Source of the DNA: Nemertoderma westbladi
Lineage: Eukaryota > Xenacoelomorpha > Nemertodermatida > Nemertodermatidae
DNA: 64,000 bases
Assembly (NCBI GenBank): GCA_032718475.1
Contig: JAUCBJ010005137.1
Coordinates: 87,501 to 151,500, forward strand
Reading direction: 5' to 3'
Each line of letters opens with the position of its first letter. Position 1 is the first letter of the stretch. The notes under the pieces were generated by a model that made no database searches, was not told the DNA's origin, and was given only the letters and a program-made list of their open reading frames with translations. Shown one piece after another: positions 40,919-57,865 of this stretch. The translations under genes and the position numbers were made by a program.

Positions 40919-43900
40919 AAGTTACATTGATATTCGGTACGTTACAAACAAGTTACATAGATATTCGGTACGTTACAAACAAGTTACATCGATATTCGGT
41001 ACGTTACAAACAAGTTACATCGATATTCGGTACGTTACAAACAAGTTACATAGATATTCGGTACGTTACAAACCAGTTACATTGATATTCGGTACGTTAC
41101 AAACAAGTTACATAGATATTCGGTACGTTACAAACAAGTTACATAGATATTCGGTACGTTACAAACAAGTTACATTGATATTCGGTACGTTACAAATAAG
41201 TTACATCGATATTCGGTACGTTACAAACAAATTACATAGATATTCGGTACGTTACAAACAAGTTACATAGATATTCGGTACGTTACAAACAAATTACATA
41301 GATATTCGGTACGTTACAAACAAGTTATATTGATATTCGGTACGTTACAAATAAGTTACATCGATATTCGGTACGTTACAAACAAATTACATAGATATTC
41401 GGTACGTTACAAACAAGTTACATAGATATTCGGTACGTTACAAACAAGTTACATAGATATTCGGTACGTTACAAACAAGTTACATAGATATTCGGTACGT
41501 TACAAACAAGTTATATTGATATTCGGTACGTTACAAACAAGTTACATTGATATTCGGTACGTTACAAATAAGTTACATCGATATTCGGTACGTTACAAAC
41601 AAATTACATAGATATTCGGTACGTTACAAACAAGTTACATAGATATTCGGTACGTTACAAACAAGTTACATAGATATTCGGTACGTTACAAACAAGTTAC
41701 ATAGATATTCGGTACGTTACAAACAAGTTACATAGATATTCGGTACGTTACAAACAAGTTACATAGATATTCGGTACGTTACAAACAAGTTACATAGATA
41801 TTCGGTACGTTACAAACAAATTACATTGATATTCGGTACGTTACAAACAAGTTACATTGATATTCGGTACGTTACAAACAAGTTACATAGATATTCGGTA
41901 CGTTACAAACAAATTACATAGATATTCGGTACGTTACAAATAAGTTACATCGATATTCGGTACGTTACAAACAAATTACATTGATATTCGGTACGTTACA
42001 AACAAGTTACATAGATATTCGGTACGTTACAAACAAATTACATTGATATTCGGTACGTTACAAACAAGTTACATTGATATTCGGTACGTTACAAACAAGT
42101 TACATAGATATTCGGTACGTTACAAACAAATTACATAGATATTCGGTACGTTACAAATAAGTTACATCGATATTCGGTACGTTACAAACAAATTACATTG
42201 ATATTCGGTACGTTACAAACAAGTTACATAGATATTCGGTACGTTACAAACAAGTTACATAGATATTCGGTACGTTACAAACAAATTACATTGATATTCG
42301 GTACGTTACAAACAAGTTACATAGATATTCGGTACGTTACAAACAAATTACATAGATATTCGGTACGTTACAAACAAGTTACATAGATATTCGGTACGTT
42401 ACAAACAAGTTACATAGATATTCGGTACGTTACAAACAAATTACATTGATATTCGGTACGTTACAAACAAGTTACATTGATATTCGGTACGTTACAAACA
42501 AGTTACATAGATATTCGGTACGTTACAAACAAATTACATAGATATTCGGTACGTTACAAATAAGTTACATCGATATTCGGTACGTTACAAACAAATTACA
42601 TTGATATTCGGTACGTTACAAACAAGTTACATAGATATTCGGTACGTTACAAACAAGTTACATAGATATTCGGTACGTTACAAACAAGTTACATAGATAT
42701 TCGGTACGTTACAAACAAGTTACATAGATATTCGGTACGTTACAAACAAATTACATAGATATTTGGTACGTTACAAACAAGTTACATAGATATTCGGTAC
42801 GTTGCAAACAAGTTACATAGATATTCGGTACGTTACAAACAAGTTACATCGATATTCGGTACGTTACAAACAAATTACATAGATATTCGGTACGTTACAA
42901 ACAAGTTACATAGATATTCGGTACGTTACAAACAAGTTACATAGATATTCGGTACGTTGCAAACAAGTTACATTGATATTCGGTACGTTACAAACAAATT
43001 ACATAGATATTCGGTACGTTACAAACAAGTTACATCGATATTCGGTACGTTACAAACAAATTACATAGATATTCGGTACGTTACAAACAAGTTACATAGA
43101 TATTCGGTACGTTACAAACAAATTACATAGATATTCGGTACGTTACAAACAAGTTACATAGATATTCGGTACGTTACAAACAAGTTACATCGATATTCGG
43201 TACGTTACAAACAAGTTACATAGATATTCGGTACGTTGCAAACAAGTTACATCGATATTCGGTACGTTGCAAACAAGTTACATCGATATTCGGTACGTTG
43301 CAAACAAGTTACATAGATATTCGGTTCGTTACAAACAAGTTACATAGATATTCGGTGCGTTGCAAACAAGTTACATCGATATTCGGTACGTTGCAAACAA
43401 GTTACATAGATATTCGGTACGTTACAAACAAGTTACATAGATATTCGGTACCTTACAAACAAGTTACATAGATATTCGGTACGTTACAAACAAATTACAT
43501 AGATATTCGGTACGTTACAAACAAGTTACATAGATATTCGGTACGTTGCAAACAAGTTACATCGATATTCGGTACGTTGCAAACAAGTTACATAGATATT
43601 CGGTTCGTTACAAACAAATTACATAGATATTCGGTACGTTACAAACAAGTTACATAGATATTCGGTACGTTACAAACAAATTACATAGATATTCGGTACG
43701 TTACAAACAAGTTACATAGATATTCGGTACGTTACAAACAAGTTACATCGATATTCGGTACGTTACAAACAAGTTACATAGATATTCGGTACGTTGCAAA
43801 CAAGTTACATCGATATTCGGTACGTTGCAAACAAGTTACATCGATATTCGGTACGTTGCAAACAAGTTACATAGATATTCGGTTCGTTGCAAACAAGTTA

Positions 43901-46900
43901 CATAGATATTCGGTACGTTACAAACAAGTTACATAGATATTCGGTGCGTTACAAACATTACATAGATATTCGGTACGTTACAAACAAGTTACATAGATAT
44001 TCGGTACGTTACAAACAAGTTACATAGATATTCGGTACGTTACAAACAAGTTACATAGATATTCGGTATGTTACAAACAAGTTACATTGATATTCGGTAC
44101 GTTACAAACAAGTTACATTGATATTCGGTACGTTACAAACAAGTTACATAGATATTCGGTACGTTACAAACAAGTTACATAGATATTCGGTACGTTACAA
44201 ACAAGTTACATCGATATTCGGTACGTTGCAAACAAGTTACATAGATATTCGGTACGTTACAAACAAGTTACATCGATATTCGGTACGTTACAAACAAGTT
44301 ACATAGATATTCGGTACGTTACAAACAAGTTACATAGATATTCGGTACGTTACAAACAAGTTACATCGATATTCGGTACGTTACAAACAAGTTACATAGA
44401 TATTCGGTACGTTACAAACAAGTTACATCGATATTCGGTACGTTACAAACAAGTTACATAGATATTCGGTACGTTACAAACAAGTTACATAGATATTCGG
44501 TACGTTACAAACAAGTTACATCGATATTCGGTACGTTACAAACAAGTTACATAGATATTCGGTTCGTTACAAACAAATTACATATATATTCGGTACGTTA
44601 CAAACAAGTTACATAGATATTCGGTACGTTGCAAACAAGTTACATAGATATTCGGTACGTTGCAAACAAGTTACATAGATATTCGGTACGTTGCAAACAA
44701 GTTACATAGATATTCGGTACGTTACAAACAAGTTACATCGATATTCGGTACGTTACAAACAAGTTACATCGATATTCGGTACGTTGCAAACAAGTTACAT
44801 AGATATTCGGTACGTTGCAAACAAGTTACATAGATATTCGGTACGTTGCAAACAAGTTACATAGATATTCGGTACGTTGCAAACAAGTTACATCGATATT
44901 CGGTACGTTACAAACAAGTTACATAGATATTCGGTACGTTGCAAACAAGTTACATAGATATTCGGTACGTTACAAACAAGTTACATAGATATTCGGTACG
45001 TTGCAAACAAGTTACATCGATATTCGGTACGTTACAAACAAGTTACATAGATATTCGGTACGTTGCAAACAAGTTACATAGATATTCGGTACGTTGCAAA
45101 CAAGTTACATAGATATTCGGTACGTTGCAAACAAGTTACATAGATATTCGGTACGTTGCAAACAAGTTACATAGATATTCGGTACGTTACAAACAAGTTA
45201 CATAGATATTCGGTACGTTACAAACAAGTTACATAGATATTCGGTACGTTACAAACAAGTTACATAGATATTCGGTACGTTACAAACAAGTTACATAGAT
45301 ATTCGGTACGTTACAAACAAGTTACATAGATATTCGGTACGTTACAAACAAGTTACATAGATATTCGGTACGTTACAAACAAGTTACATCGATATTCGGT
45401 ACGTTGCAAACAAGTTACATAGATATTCGGTACGTTACAAACAAGTTACATCGATATTCGGTACGTTACAAACAAGTTACATAGATATTCGGTACGTTAC
45501 AAACAAGTTACATAGATATTCGGTACGTTACAAACAAGTTACATAGATATTCGGTACGTTACAAACAAGTTACATCGATATTCGGTACGTTACAAACAAG
45601 TTACATAGATATTCGGTTCGTTACAAACAAATTACATATATATTCGGTACGTTACAAACAAGTTACATAGATATTCGGTATGTTACAAACAAGTTACATA
45701 GATATTCGGTACGTTACAAACAAGTTACATAGATATTCGGTACGTTACAAACAAGTTACATAGATATTCGGTACGTTACAAACAAGTTACATAGATATTC
45801 GGTACGTTACAAACAAGTTACATAGATATTCGGTACGTTACAAACAAGTTACATAGATATTCGGTATGTTACAAACAAGTTACATAGATATTCGGTACGT
45901 TACAAACAAGTTACATAGATATTCGGTACGTTACAAACAAGTTACATCGATATTCGGTACGTTACAAACAAGTTACATAGATATTCGGTACGTTACAAAC
46001 AAGTTACATAGATATTCGGTACGTTACAAACAAGTTACATCGATATTCGGTACGTTGCAAACAAGTTACATAGATATTCGGTACGTTACAAACAAGTTAC
46101 ATCGATATTCGGTACGTTACAAACAAGTTACATAGATATTCGGTACGTTACAAACAAGTTACATAGATATTCGGTACGTTACAAACAAGTTACATTGATA
46201 TTCGGTACGTTACAAACAAGTTACATCGATATTCGGTACGTTGCAAACAAGTTACATAGATATTCGGTACGTTGCAAACAAGTTACATTGATATTCGGTA
46301 CGTTACAAACAAGTTACATAGATATTCGGTTCGTTACAAACAGGTTACATTGATATTCGGTACGTTGCAAACAAGTTACATAGATATTCGGTACGTTGCA
46401 AACAAGTTACATCGATATTCGGTACGTTACAAACAAGTTACATAGATATTCGGTACGTTACAAACAAGTTACATCGATATTCGGTACGTTACAAACAAGT
46501 TACATAGATATTCGGTACGTTGCAAACAAGTTACATCGATATTCGGTACGTTGCAAACAAGTTACATAGATATTCGGTACGTTGCAAACAAGTTACATCG
46601 ATATTCGGTACGTTACAAACAAGTTACATAGATATTCGGTACGTTACAAACAAGTTACATCGATATTCGGTACGTTACAAACAAGTTACATAGATATTCG
46701 GTACGTTGCAAACAAGTTACATTGATATTCGGTACGTTACAAACAAGTTACATAGATATTCGGTTCGTTACAAACAGGTTACATTGATATTCGGTACGTT
46801 GCAAACAAGTTACATAGATATTCGGTACGTTGCAAACAAGTTACATTGATATTCGGTACGTTACAAACAAGTTACATAGATATTCGGTTCGTTACAAACA

Positions 46901-49900
46901 GGTTACATTGATATTCGGTACGTTGCAAACAAGTTACATAGATATTCGGTACGTTGCAAACAAGTTACATCGATATTCGGTACGTTACAAACAAGTTACA
47001 TAGATATTCGGTACGTTACAAACAAGTTACATCGATATTCGGTACGTTACAAACAAGTTACATAGATATTCGGTACGTTGCAAACAAGTTACATAGATAT
47101 TCGGTACGTTGCAAACAAGTTACATAGATATTCGGTACGTTGCAAACAAGTTACATAGATATTCGGTACGTTACAAACAAGTTACATCGATATTCGGTAC
47201 GTTACAAACAAGTTACATAGATATTCGGTACGTTACAAACAAGTTACATAGATATTCGGTACGTTACAAACAAATTACATATATATTCGGTACGTTACAA
47301 ACAAGTTACATAGATATTCGGTACGTTACAAACAAGTTACATTGATATTCGGTACGTTACAAACAAGTTACATAGATATTCGGTACGTTGCAAACAAGTT
47401 ACATCGATATTCGGTACGTTGCAAACAAGTTACATCGATATTCGGTACGTTACAAACAAGTTACATCGATATTCGGTACGTTACAAACAAGTTACATAGA
47501 TATTCGGTACGTTACAAACAAGTTACATAGATATTCGGTACGTTGCAAACAAGTTACATAGATATTCGGTACGTTGCAAACAAGTTACATCGATATTCGG
47601 TACGTTACAAACAAGTTACATAGATATTCGGTACGTTACAAACAAGTTACATCGATATTCGGTACGTTACAAACAAGTTACATCGATATTCGGTACGTTA
47701 CAAACAAGTTACATAGATATTCGGTACGTTACAAACAAGTTACATAGATATTCGGTACGTTGCAAACAAGTTACATAGATATTCGGTACGTTGCAAACAA
47801 GTTACATCGATATTCGGTACGTTACAAACAAGTTACATAGATATTCGGTACGTTACAAACAAGTTACATCGATATTCGGTACGTTACAAACAAGTTACAT
47901 CGATATTCGGTACGTTACAAACAAGTTACATAGATATTCGGTACGTTACAAACAAGTTACATCGATATTCGGTACGTTACAAACAAGTTACATCGATATT
48001 CGGTACGTTACAAACAAGTTACATAGATATTCGGTACGTTACAAACAAGTTACATAGATATTCGGTACGTTACAAACAAGTTACATAGATATTCGGTACG
48101 TTACAAACAAGTTACATAGATATTCGGTACGTTACAAACAAGTTACATTGATATTCGGTACGTTACAAACAAGTTACATAGATATTCGGTACGTTACAAA
48201 CAAGTTACATCGATATTCGGTACGTTACAAACAAGTTACATAGATATTCGGTACGTTACAAACAAGTTACATAGATATTCGGTACGTTACAAACAAGTTA
48301 CATCGATATTCGGTACGTTACAAACAAGTTACATAGATATTCGGTACGTTGCAAACAAGTTACATAGATATTCGGTACGTTACAAACAAGTTACATCGAT
48401 ATTCGGTACGTTACAAACAAGTTACATCGATATTCGGTACGTTACAAACAAATTACATATATATTCGGTACGTTACAAACAAGTTACATAGATATTCGGT
48501 ACGTTACAAACAAGTTACATTGATATTCGGTACGTTACAAACAAGTTACATAGATATTCGGTACGTTACAAACAAGTTACATCGATATTCGGTACGTTGC
48601 AAACAAGTTACATAGATATTCGGTACGTTGCAAACAAGTTACATAGATATTCGGTACGTTACAAACAAGTTACATCGATATTCGGTACGTTACAAACAAG
48701 TTACATAGATATTCGGTACGTTACAAACAAGTTACATAGATATTCGGTACGTTACAAACAAATTACATATATATTCGGTACGTTACAAACAAGTTACATA
48801 GATATTCGGTACGTTACAAACAAGTTACATTGATATTCGGTACGTTACAAACAAGTTACATAGATATTCGGTACGTTACAAACAAGTTACATCGATATTC
48901 GGTACGTTACAAACAAGTTACATAGATATTCGGTACGTTACAAACAAGTTACATAGATATTCGGTACGTTACAAACAAGTTACATCGATATTCGGTACGT
49001 TACAAACAAGTTACATAGATATTCGGTACGTTACAAACAAGTTACATAGATATTCGGTACGTTACAAACAAGTTACATCGATATTCGGTACGTTACAAAC
49101 AAGTTACATAGATATTCGGTACGTTGCAAACAAGTTACATAGATATTCGGTACGTTACAAACAAGTTACATCGATATTCGGTACGTTACAAACAAGTTAC
49201 ATAGATATTCGGTACGTTACAAACAAATTACATATATATTCGGTACGTTACAAACAAGTTACATAGATATTCGGTACGTTACAAACAAGTTACATTGATA
49301 TTCGGTACGTTACAAACAAGTTACATAGATATTCGGTACGTTACAAACAAGTTACATCGATATTCGGTACGTTGCAAACAAGTTACATAGATATTCGGTA
49401 CGTTGCAAACAAGTTACATAGATATTCGGTACGTTACAAACAAGTTACATCGATATTCGGTACGTTACAAACAAGTTACATAGATATTCGGTACGTTACA
49501 AACAAGTTACATAGATATTCGGTACGTTACAAACAAATTACATATATATTCGGTACGTTACAAACAAGTTACATAGATATTCGGTACGTTACAAACAAGT
49601 TACATTGATATTCGGTACGTTACAAACAAGTTACATAGATATTCGGTACGTTACAAACAAGTTACATCGATATTCGGTACGTTACAAACAAGTTACATAG
49701 ATATTCGGTTCGTTACAAACAGGTTACATAGATATTCGGTACGTTACAAACAAGTTACATTGATATTCGGTACGTTACAAACAAGTTACATTGATATTCG
49801 GTACGTTACAAACAAGTTACATCGATATTCGGTACGTTACAAACAAGTTACATAGATATTCGGTACATTACAAACAAGTTACATAGATATTCGGTTCGTT

Positions 49901-52900
49901 ACAAACAAGTTACATTGATATTCGGTACGTTACAAACAAGTTACATCGATATTCGGTACGTTGCAAACAAGTTACATAGATATTCGGTACGTTACAAACA
50001 AGTTACATAGATATTCGGTACGTTACAAACAAGTTACATCGATATTCGGTACGTTACAAACAAGTTACATAGATATTCGGTACGTTACAAACAAGTTACA
50101 TCGATATTCGGTACGTTACAAACAAGTTACATAGATATTCGGTACGTTACAAACAAGTTACATAGATATTCGGTTCGTTACAAACAAGTTACATTGATAT
50201 TCGGTACGTTACAAACAAGTTACATTGATATTCGGTACGTTACAAACAAGTTACATAGATATTCGGTACGTTACAAACAAGTTACATAGATATTCGGTAC
50301 GTTACGAACAAGTTACATAGATATTCGGTACGTTACAAACAAGTTACATAGATATTCGGTACGTTACAAACAAGTTACATAGATATTCGGTACGTTACAA
50401 ACAAGTTACATAGATATTCGGTACGTTACAAACAAGTTACATAGATATTCGGTACGTTACAAACAAGTTACATCGATATTCGGTACGTTACAAACAAGTT
50501 ACATAGATATTCGGTACGTTACAAACAAGTTACATCGATATTCGGTACGTTGCAAACAAGTTACATAGATATTCGGTACGTTACAAACAAGTTACATAGA
50601 TATTCGGTACGTTACAAACAAGTTACATTGATATTCGGTATGTTACAAACAAGTTACATAGATATTCGGTACGTTACAAACAAGTTACATCGATATTCGG
50701 TACGTTACAAACAAGTTACATAGATATTCGGTACGTTGCAAACAAGTTACATTGATATTCGGTACGTTGCAAACAAGTTACATAGATATTCGGTACGTTA
50801 CAAACAAGTTACATAGATATTCGGTACGTTACAAACAAGTTACATAGATATTCGGTACGTTACAAACAAGTTACATAGATATTCGGTACGTTACAAACAA
50901 GTTACATAGATATTCGGTACGTTACAAACAAGTTACATAGATATTCGGTACGTTACAAACAAGTTACATCGATATTCGGTACGTTGCAAACAAGTTACAT
51001 AGATATTCGGTACGTTACAAACAAGTTACATAGATATTCGGTACGTTACAAACAAGTTACATAGATATTCGGTACGTTACAAACAAGTTACATAGATATT
51101 CGGTACGTTACAAACAAGTTACATAGATATTCGGTACGTTACAAACAAGTTACATAGATATTCGGTACGTTACAAACAAGTTACATAGATATTCGGTACG
51201 TTACAAACAAGTTACATAGATATTCGGTACGTTACAAACAAGTTACATCGATATTCGGTACGTTACAAACAAGTTACATCGATATTCGGTACGTTACAAA
51301 CAAGTTACATAGATATTCGGTACGTTACAAACAAGTTACATAGATATTCGGTATGTTACAAACAAGTTACATAGATATTCGGTACGTTACAAACAAGTTA
51401 CATAGATATTCGGTATGTTACAAACAAGTTACATAGATATTCGGTATGTTACAAACAAGTTACATAGATATTCGGTACGTTACAAACAAGTTACATAGAT
51501 ATTCGGTACGTTACAAACAAGTTACATAGATATTCGGTACGTTACAAACAAGTTACATAGATATTCGGTACGTTACAAACAAGTTACATAGATATTCGGT
51601 ACGTTACAAACAAGTTACATAGATATTCGGTACGTTACAAACAAGTTACATAGATATTCGGTACGTTACAAACAAGTTACATCGATATTCGGTACGTTAC
51701 AAACAAGTTACATCGATATTCGGTACGTTACAAACAAGTTACATAGATATTCGGTACGTTACAAACAAGTTACATAGATATTCGGTATGTTACAAACAAG
51801 TTACATAGATATTCGGTACGTTACAAACAAGTTACATCGATATTCGGTACGTTACAAACAAGTTACATAGATATTCGGTACGTTACAAACAAGTTACATC
51901 GATATTCGGTACGTTACAAACAAGTTACATAGATATTCGGTACGTTACAAACAAGTTACATAGATATTCGGTACGTTACAAACAAGTTACATTGATATTC
52001 GGTACGTTACAAACAAGTTACATAGATATTCGGTACGTTACAAACAAGTTACATAGATATTCGGTACGTTACAAACAAGTTACATCGATATTCGGTACGT
52101 TACAAACAAGTTACATTGATATTCGGTATGTTGCAAACAAGTTACATAGATATTCGGTACGTTACAAACAAGTTACATTGATATTCGGTACGTTGCAAAC
52201 AAGTTACATCGATATTCGGTACGTTACAAACAAGTTACATAGATATTCGGTACGTTACAAACAAGTTACATTGATATTCGGTACGTTACAAACAAGTTAC
52301 ATCGATATTCGGTACGTTACAAACAAGTTACATCGATATTCGGTACGTTGCAAACAAGTTACATAGATATTCGGTACGTTACAAACAAGTTACATAGATA
52401 TTCGGTACGTTACAAACAAGTTACATCGATATTCGGTACGTTGCAAACAAGTTACATTGATATTCGGTATGTTACAAACAAGTTACATAGATATTCGGTA
52501 CGTTACAAACAAGTTACATCGATATTCGGTACGTTGCAAACAAGTTACATTGATATTCGGTACGTTACAAACAAGTTACATAGATATTCGGTACGTTACA
52601 AACAAGTTACATAGATATTCGGTACGTTACAAACAAGTTACATCGATATTCGGTACGTTACAAACAAGTTACATTGATATTCGGTACGTTACAAACAAGT
52701 TACATAGATATTCGGTACGTTACAAACAAGTTACATCGATATTCGGTACGTTACAAACAAGTTACATTGATATTCGGTACGTTACAAACAAGTTACATCG
52801 ATATTCGGTACGTTACAAACAAGTTACATTGATATTCGGTATGTTGCAAACAAGTTACATAGATATTCGGTACGTTACAAACAAGTTACATCGATATTCG

Positions 52901-55900
52901 GTACGTTGCAAACAAGTTACATAGATATTCGGTACGTTACAAACAAGTTACATAGATATTCGGTACGTTACAAACAAGTTACATCGATATTCGGTACGTT
53001 GCAAACAAGTTACATTGATATTCGGTATGTTACAAACAAGTTACATAGATATTCGGTACGTTACAAACAAGTTACATCGATATTCGGTACGTTGCAAACA
53101 AGTTACATCGATATTCGGTACGTTGCAAACAAGTTACATAGATATTCGGTACGTTACAAACAAGTTACATAGATATTCGGTACGTTACAAACAAGTTACA
53201 TAGATATTCGGTACGTTACAAACAAGTTACATCGATATTCGGTACGTTGCAAACAAGTTACATTGATATTCGGTATGTTACAAACAAGTTACATAGATAT
53301 TCGGTACGTTACAAACAAGTTACATCGATATTCGGTACGTTACAAACAAGTTACATAGATATTCGGTACGTTACAAACAAGTTACATAGATATTCGGTAC
53401 GTTACAAACAAGTTACATAGATATTCGGTACGTTGCAAACAAGTTACATCGATATTCGGTACGTTGCAAACAAGTTACATAGATATTCGGTACGTTACAA
53501 ACAAGTTACATCGATATTCGGTACGTTACAAACAAGTTACATCGATATTCGGTACGTTGCAAACAAGTTACATAGATATTCGGTACGTTGCAAACAAGTT
53601 ACATCGATATTCGGTACGTTACAAACAAGTTACATAGATATTCGGTACGTTACAAACAAGTTACATCGATATTCGGTATGTTACAAACAAGTTACATTGA
53701 TATTCGGTACGTTACAAACAAGTTACATAGATATTCGGTACGTTGCAAACAAGTTACATCGATATTCGGTACGTTACAAACAAGTTACATAGATATTCGG
53801 TACGTTACAAACAAGTTACATAGATATTCGGTACGTTGCAAACAAGTTACATAGATATTCGGTACGTTGCAAACAAGTTACATCGATATTCGGTACGTTA
53901 CAAACAAGTTACATAGATATTCGGTACGTTACAAACAAGTTACATCGATATTCGGTATGTTACAAACAAGTTACATTGATATTCGGTACGTTACAAACAA
54001 GTTACATAGATATTCGGTACGTTACAAACAAGTTATATCGATATTCGGTACGTTACAAACAAGTTACATCGATATTCGGTACGTTGCAAACAAGTTACAT
54101 CGATATTCGGTACGTTACAAACAAGTTACATTGATATTCGGTACGTTACAAACAAGTTACATATATATTCGGTACGTTACAAACAAGTTACATCGATATT
54201 CGGTACGTTGCAAACAAGTTACATTGATATTCGGTACGTTGCAAACAAGTTACATTGATATTCGGTACGTTGCAAACAAGTTACATAGATATTCGGTACG
54301 TTACAAACAAGTTACATAGATATTCGGTACGTTACAAACAAGTTACATAGATATTCGGTACGTTGCAAACAAGTTACATAGATATTCGGTACGTTACAAA
54401 CAAGTTACATAGATATTCGGTACGTTACAAACAAGTTACATAGATATTCGGTACGTTACAAACAAGTTACATAGATATTCGGTACGTTGCAAACAAGTTA
54501 CATAGATATTCGGTACGTTACAAATAAGTTACATAGATATTCGGTACGTTACAAACAAGTTACATAGATATTCGGTACGTTACAAACAAGTTACATAGAT
54601 ATTCGGTACGTTACAAACAAGTTACATAGATATTCGGTACGTTACAAACAAGTTATATCGATATTCGGTACGTTACAAACAAGTTACATCGATATTCGGT
54701 ACGTTGCAAACAAGTTACATAGATATTCGGTACGTTGCAAACAAGTTACATCGATATTCGGTACGTTGCAAACAAGTTACATAGATATTCGGTACGTTAC
54801 AAACAAGTTACATCGATATTCGGTACGTTACAAACAAGTTACATAGATATTCGGTACGTTACAAACAAGTTACATAGATATTCGGTACGTTACAAACAAG
54901 TTACATCGATATTCGGTACGTTACAAACAAGTTACATAGATATTCGGTACGTTGCAAACAAGTTACATAGATATTCGGTACGTTGCAAACAAGTTACATA
55001 GATATTCGGTACGTTGCAAACAAGTTACATAGATATTCGGTACGTTACAAACAAGTTACATAGATATTCGGTACGTTACAAACAAGTTACATCGATATTC
55101 GGTACGTTACAAACAAGTTACATAGATATTCGGTACGTTACAAACAAGTTACATCGATATTCGGTACGTTACAAACAAGTTACATAGATATTCGGTACGT
55201 TACAAACAAGTTACATAGATATTCGGTACGTTACAAACAAGTTACATAGATATTCGGTACGTTGCAAACAAGTTACATAGATATTCGGTACGTTGCAAAC
55301 AAGTTACATAGATATTCGGTACGTTGCAAACAAGTTACATAGATATTCGGTACGTTGCAAACAAGTTACATAGATATTCGGTACGTTGCAAACAAGTTAC
55401 ATAGATATTCGGTACGTTGCAAACAAGTTACATAGATATTCGGTACGTTGCAAACAAGTTACATCGATATTCGGTACGTTACAAACAAGTTATATCGATA
55501 TTCGGTACGTTACAAACAAGTTACATAGATATTCGGTACGTTACAAACAAGTTACATAGATATTCGGTACGTTACAAACAAGTTACATAGATATTCGGTA
55601 CGTTACAAACAAGTTACATAGATATTCGGTACGTTACAAACAAGTTACATAGATATTCGGTACGTTACAAACAAGTTACATCGATATTCGGTACGTTACA
55701 AACAAGTTACATAGATATTCGGTACGTTACAAACAAGTTACATAGATATTCGGTACGTTACAAACAAGTTACATAGATATTCGGTACGTTGCAAACAAGT
55801 TACATAGATATTCGGTACGTTACAAACAAGTTACATAGATATTCGGTACGTTACAAACAAGTTACATCGATATTCGGTACGTTACAAACAAGTTACATTG

Positions 55901-57865
55901 ATATTCGGTACGTTACAAACAAGTTACATTGATATTCGGTACGTTACAAACAAGTTACATTGATATTCGGTACGTTACAAACAAGTTACATCGATATTCG
56001 GTACGTTACAAACAAGTTACATAGATATTCGGTACGTTACAAACAAGTTACATAGATATTCGGTACGTTACAAACAAGTTACATCGATATTCGGTACGTT
56101 ACAAACAAGTTACATAGATATTCGGTACGTTACAAACAAGTTACATCGATATTCGGTACGTTACAAACAAGTTACATAGATATTCGGTACGTTACAAACA
56201 AGTTACATAGATATTCGGTACGTTACAAACAAGTTACATAGATATTCGGTACGTTGCAAACAAGTTACATAGATATTCGGTACGTTACAAACAAGTTACA
56301 TAGATATTCGGTACGTTACAAACAAGTTACATCGATATTCGGTACGTTACAAACAAGTTACATTGATATTCGGTACGTTACAAACAAGTTACATTGATAT
56401 TCGGTACGTTACAAACAAGTTACATTGATATTCGGTACGTTACAAACAAGTTACATAGATATTCGGTACGTTACAAACAAGTTACATAGATATTCGGTAC
56501 GTTACAAACAAGTTACATTGATATTCGGTACGTTACAAACAAGTTACATTGATATTCGGTACGTTACAAACAAGTTACATTGATATTCGGTACGTTACAA
56601 ACAAGTTACATAGATATTCGGTACGTTACAAACAAGTTACATAGATATTCGGTACGTTACAAACAAGTTACATAGATATTCGGTACGTTACAAACAAGTT
56701 ACATAGATATTCGGTACGTTACAAACAAGTTACATAGATATTCGGTACGTTACAAACAAGTTACATAGATATTCGGTACGTTACAAACAAGTTACATAGA
56801 TATTCGGTACGTTACAAACAAGTTACATAGATATTCGGTACGTTACAAACAAGTTACATCGATATTCGGTACGTTACAAACAAGTTACATAGATATTCGG
56901 TACGTTACAAACAAGTTACATAGATATTCGGTACGTTACAAACAAGTTACATCGATATTCGGTACGTTACAAACAAGTTACATAGATATTCGGTACGTTA
57001 CAAACAAGTTACATCGATATTCGGTACGTTACAAACAAGTTACATAGATATTCGGTACGTTGCAAACAAGTTACATAGATATTCGGTACGTTACAAACAA
57101 GTTACATCGATATTCGGTACGTTACAAACAAGTTACATAGATATTCGGTACGTTACAAACAAGTTACATCGATATTCGGTACGTTACAAACAAGTTACAT
57201 AGATATTCGGTACGTTACAAACAAGTTACATCGATATTCGGTACGTTACAAATAAGTTACATATATATTCGGTACGTTACAAACAAGTTACATAGATATT
57301 CGGTACGTTACAAACAAGTTACATAGATATTCGGTACGTTACAAAAAAGTTACATTGATATTCGGTACGTTACAAACAAGTTACATAGATATTCGGTACG
57401 TTGCAAACAAGTTACATAGATATTCGGTACGTTGCAAACAAGTTACATAGATATTCGGTACGTTACAAACAAGTTACATAGATATTCGGTACGTTGCAAA
57501 CAAGTTACATAGATATTCGGTACGTTACAAACAAGTTACATCGATATTCGGTACGTTACAAACAAGTTACATCGATATTCGGTACGTTACAAACAAGTTA
57601 CATCGATATTCGGTACGTTACAAATAAGTTACATATATATTCGGTACGTTACAAACAAGTTACATAGATATTCGGTACGTTACAAACAAGTTACATAGAT
57701 ATTCGGTACGTTACAAAAAAGTTACATTGATATTCGGTACGTTACAAACAAGTTACATAGATATTCGGTACGTTGCAAACAAGTTACATAGATATTCGGT
57801 ACGTTGCAAACAAGTTACATAGATATTCGGTACGTTACAAACAAGTTACATAGATATTCGGTACG

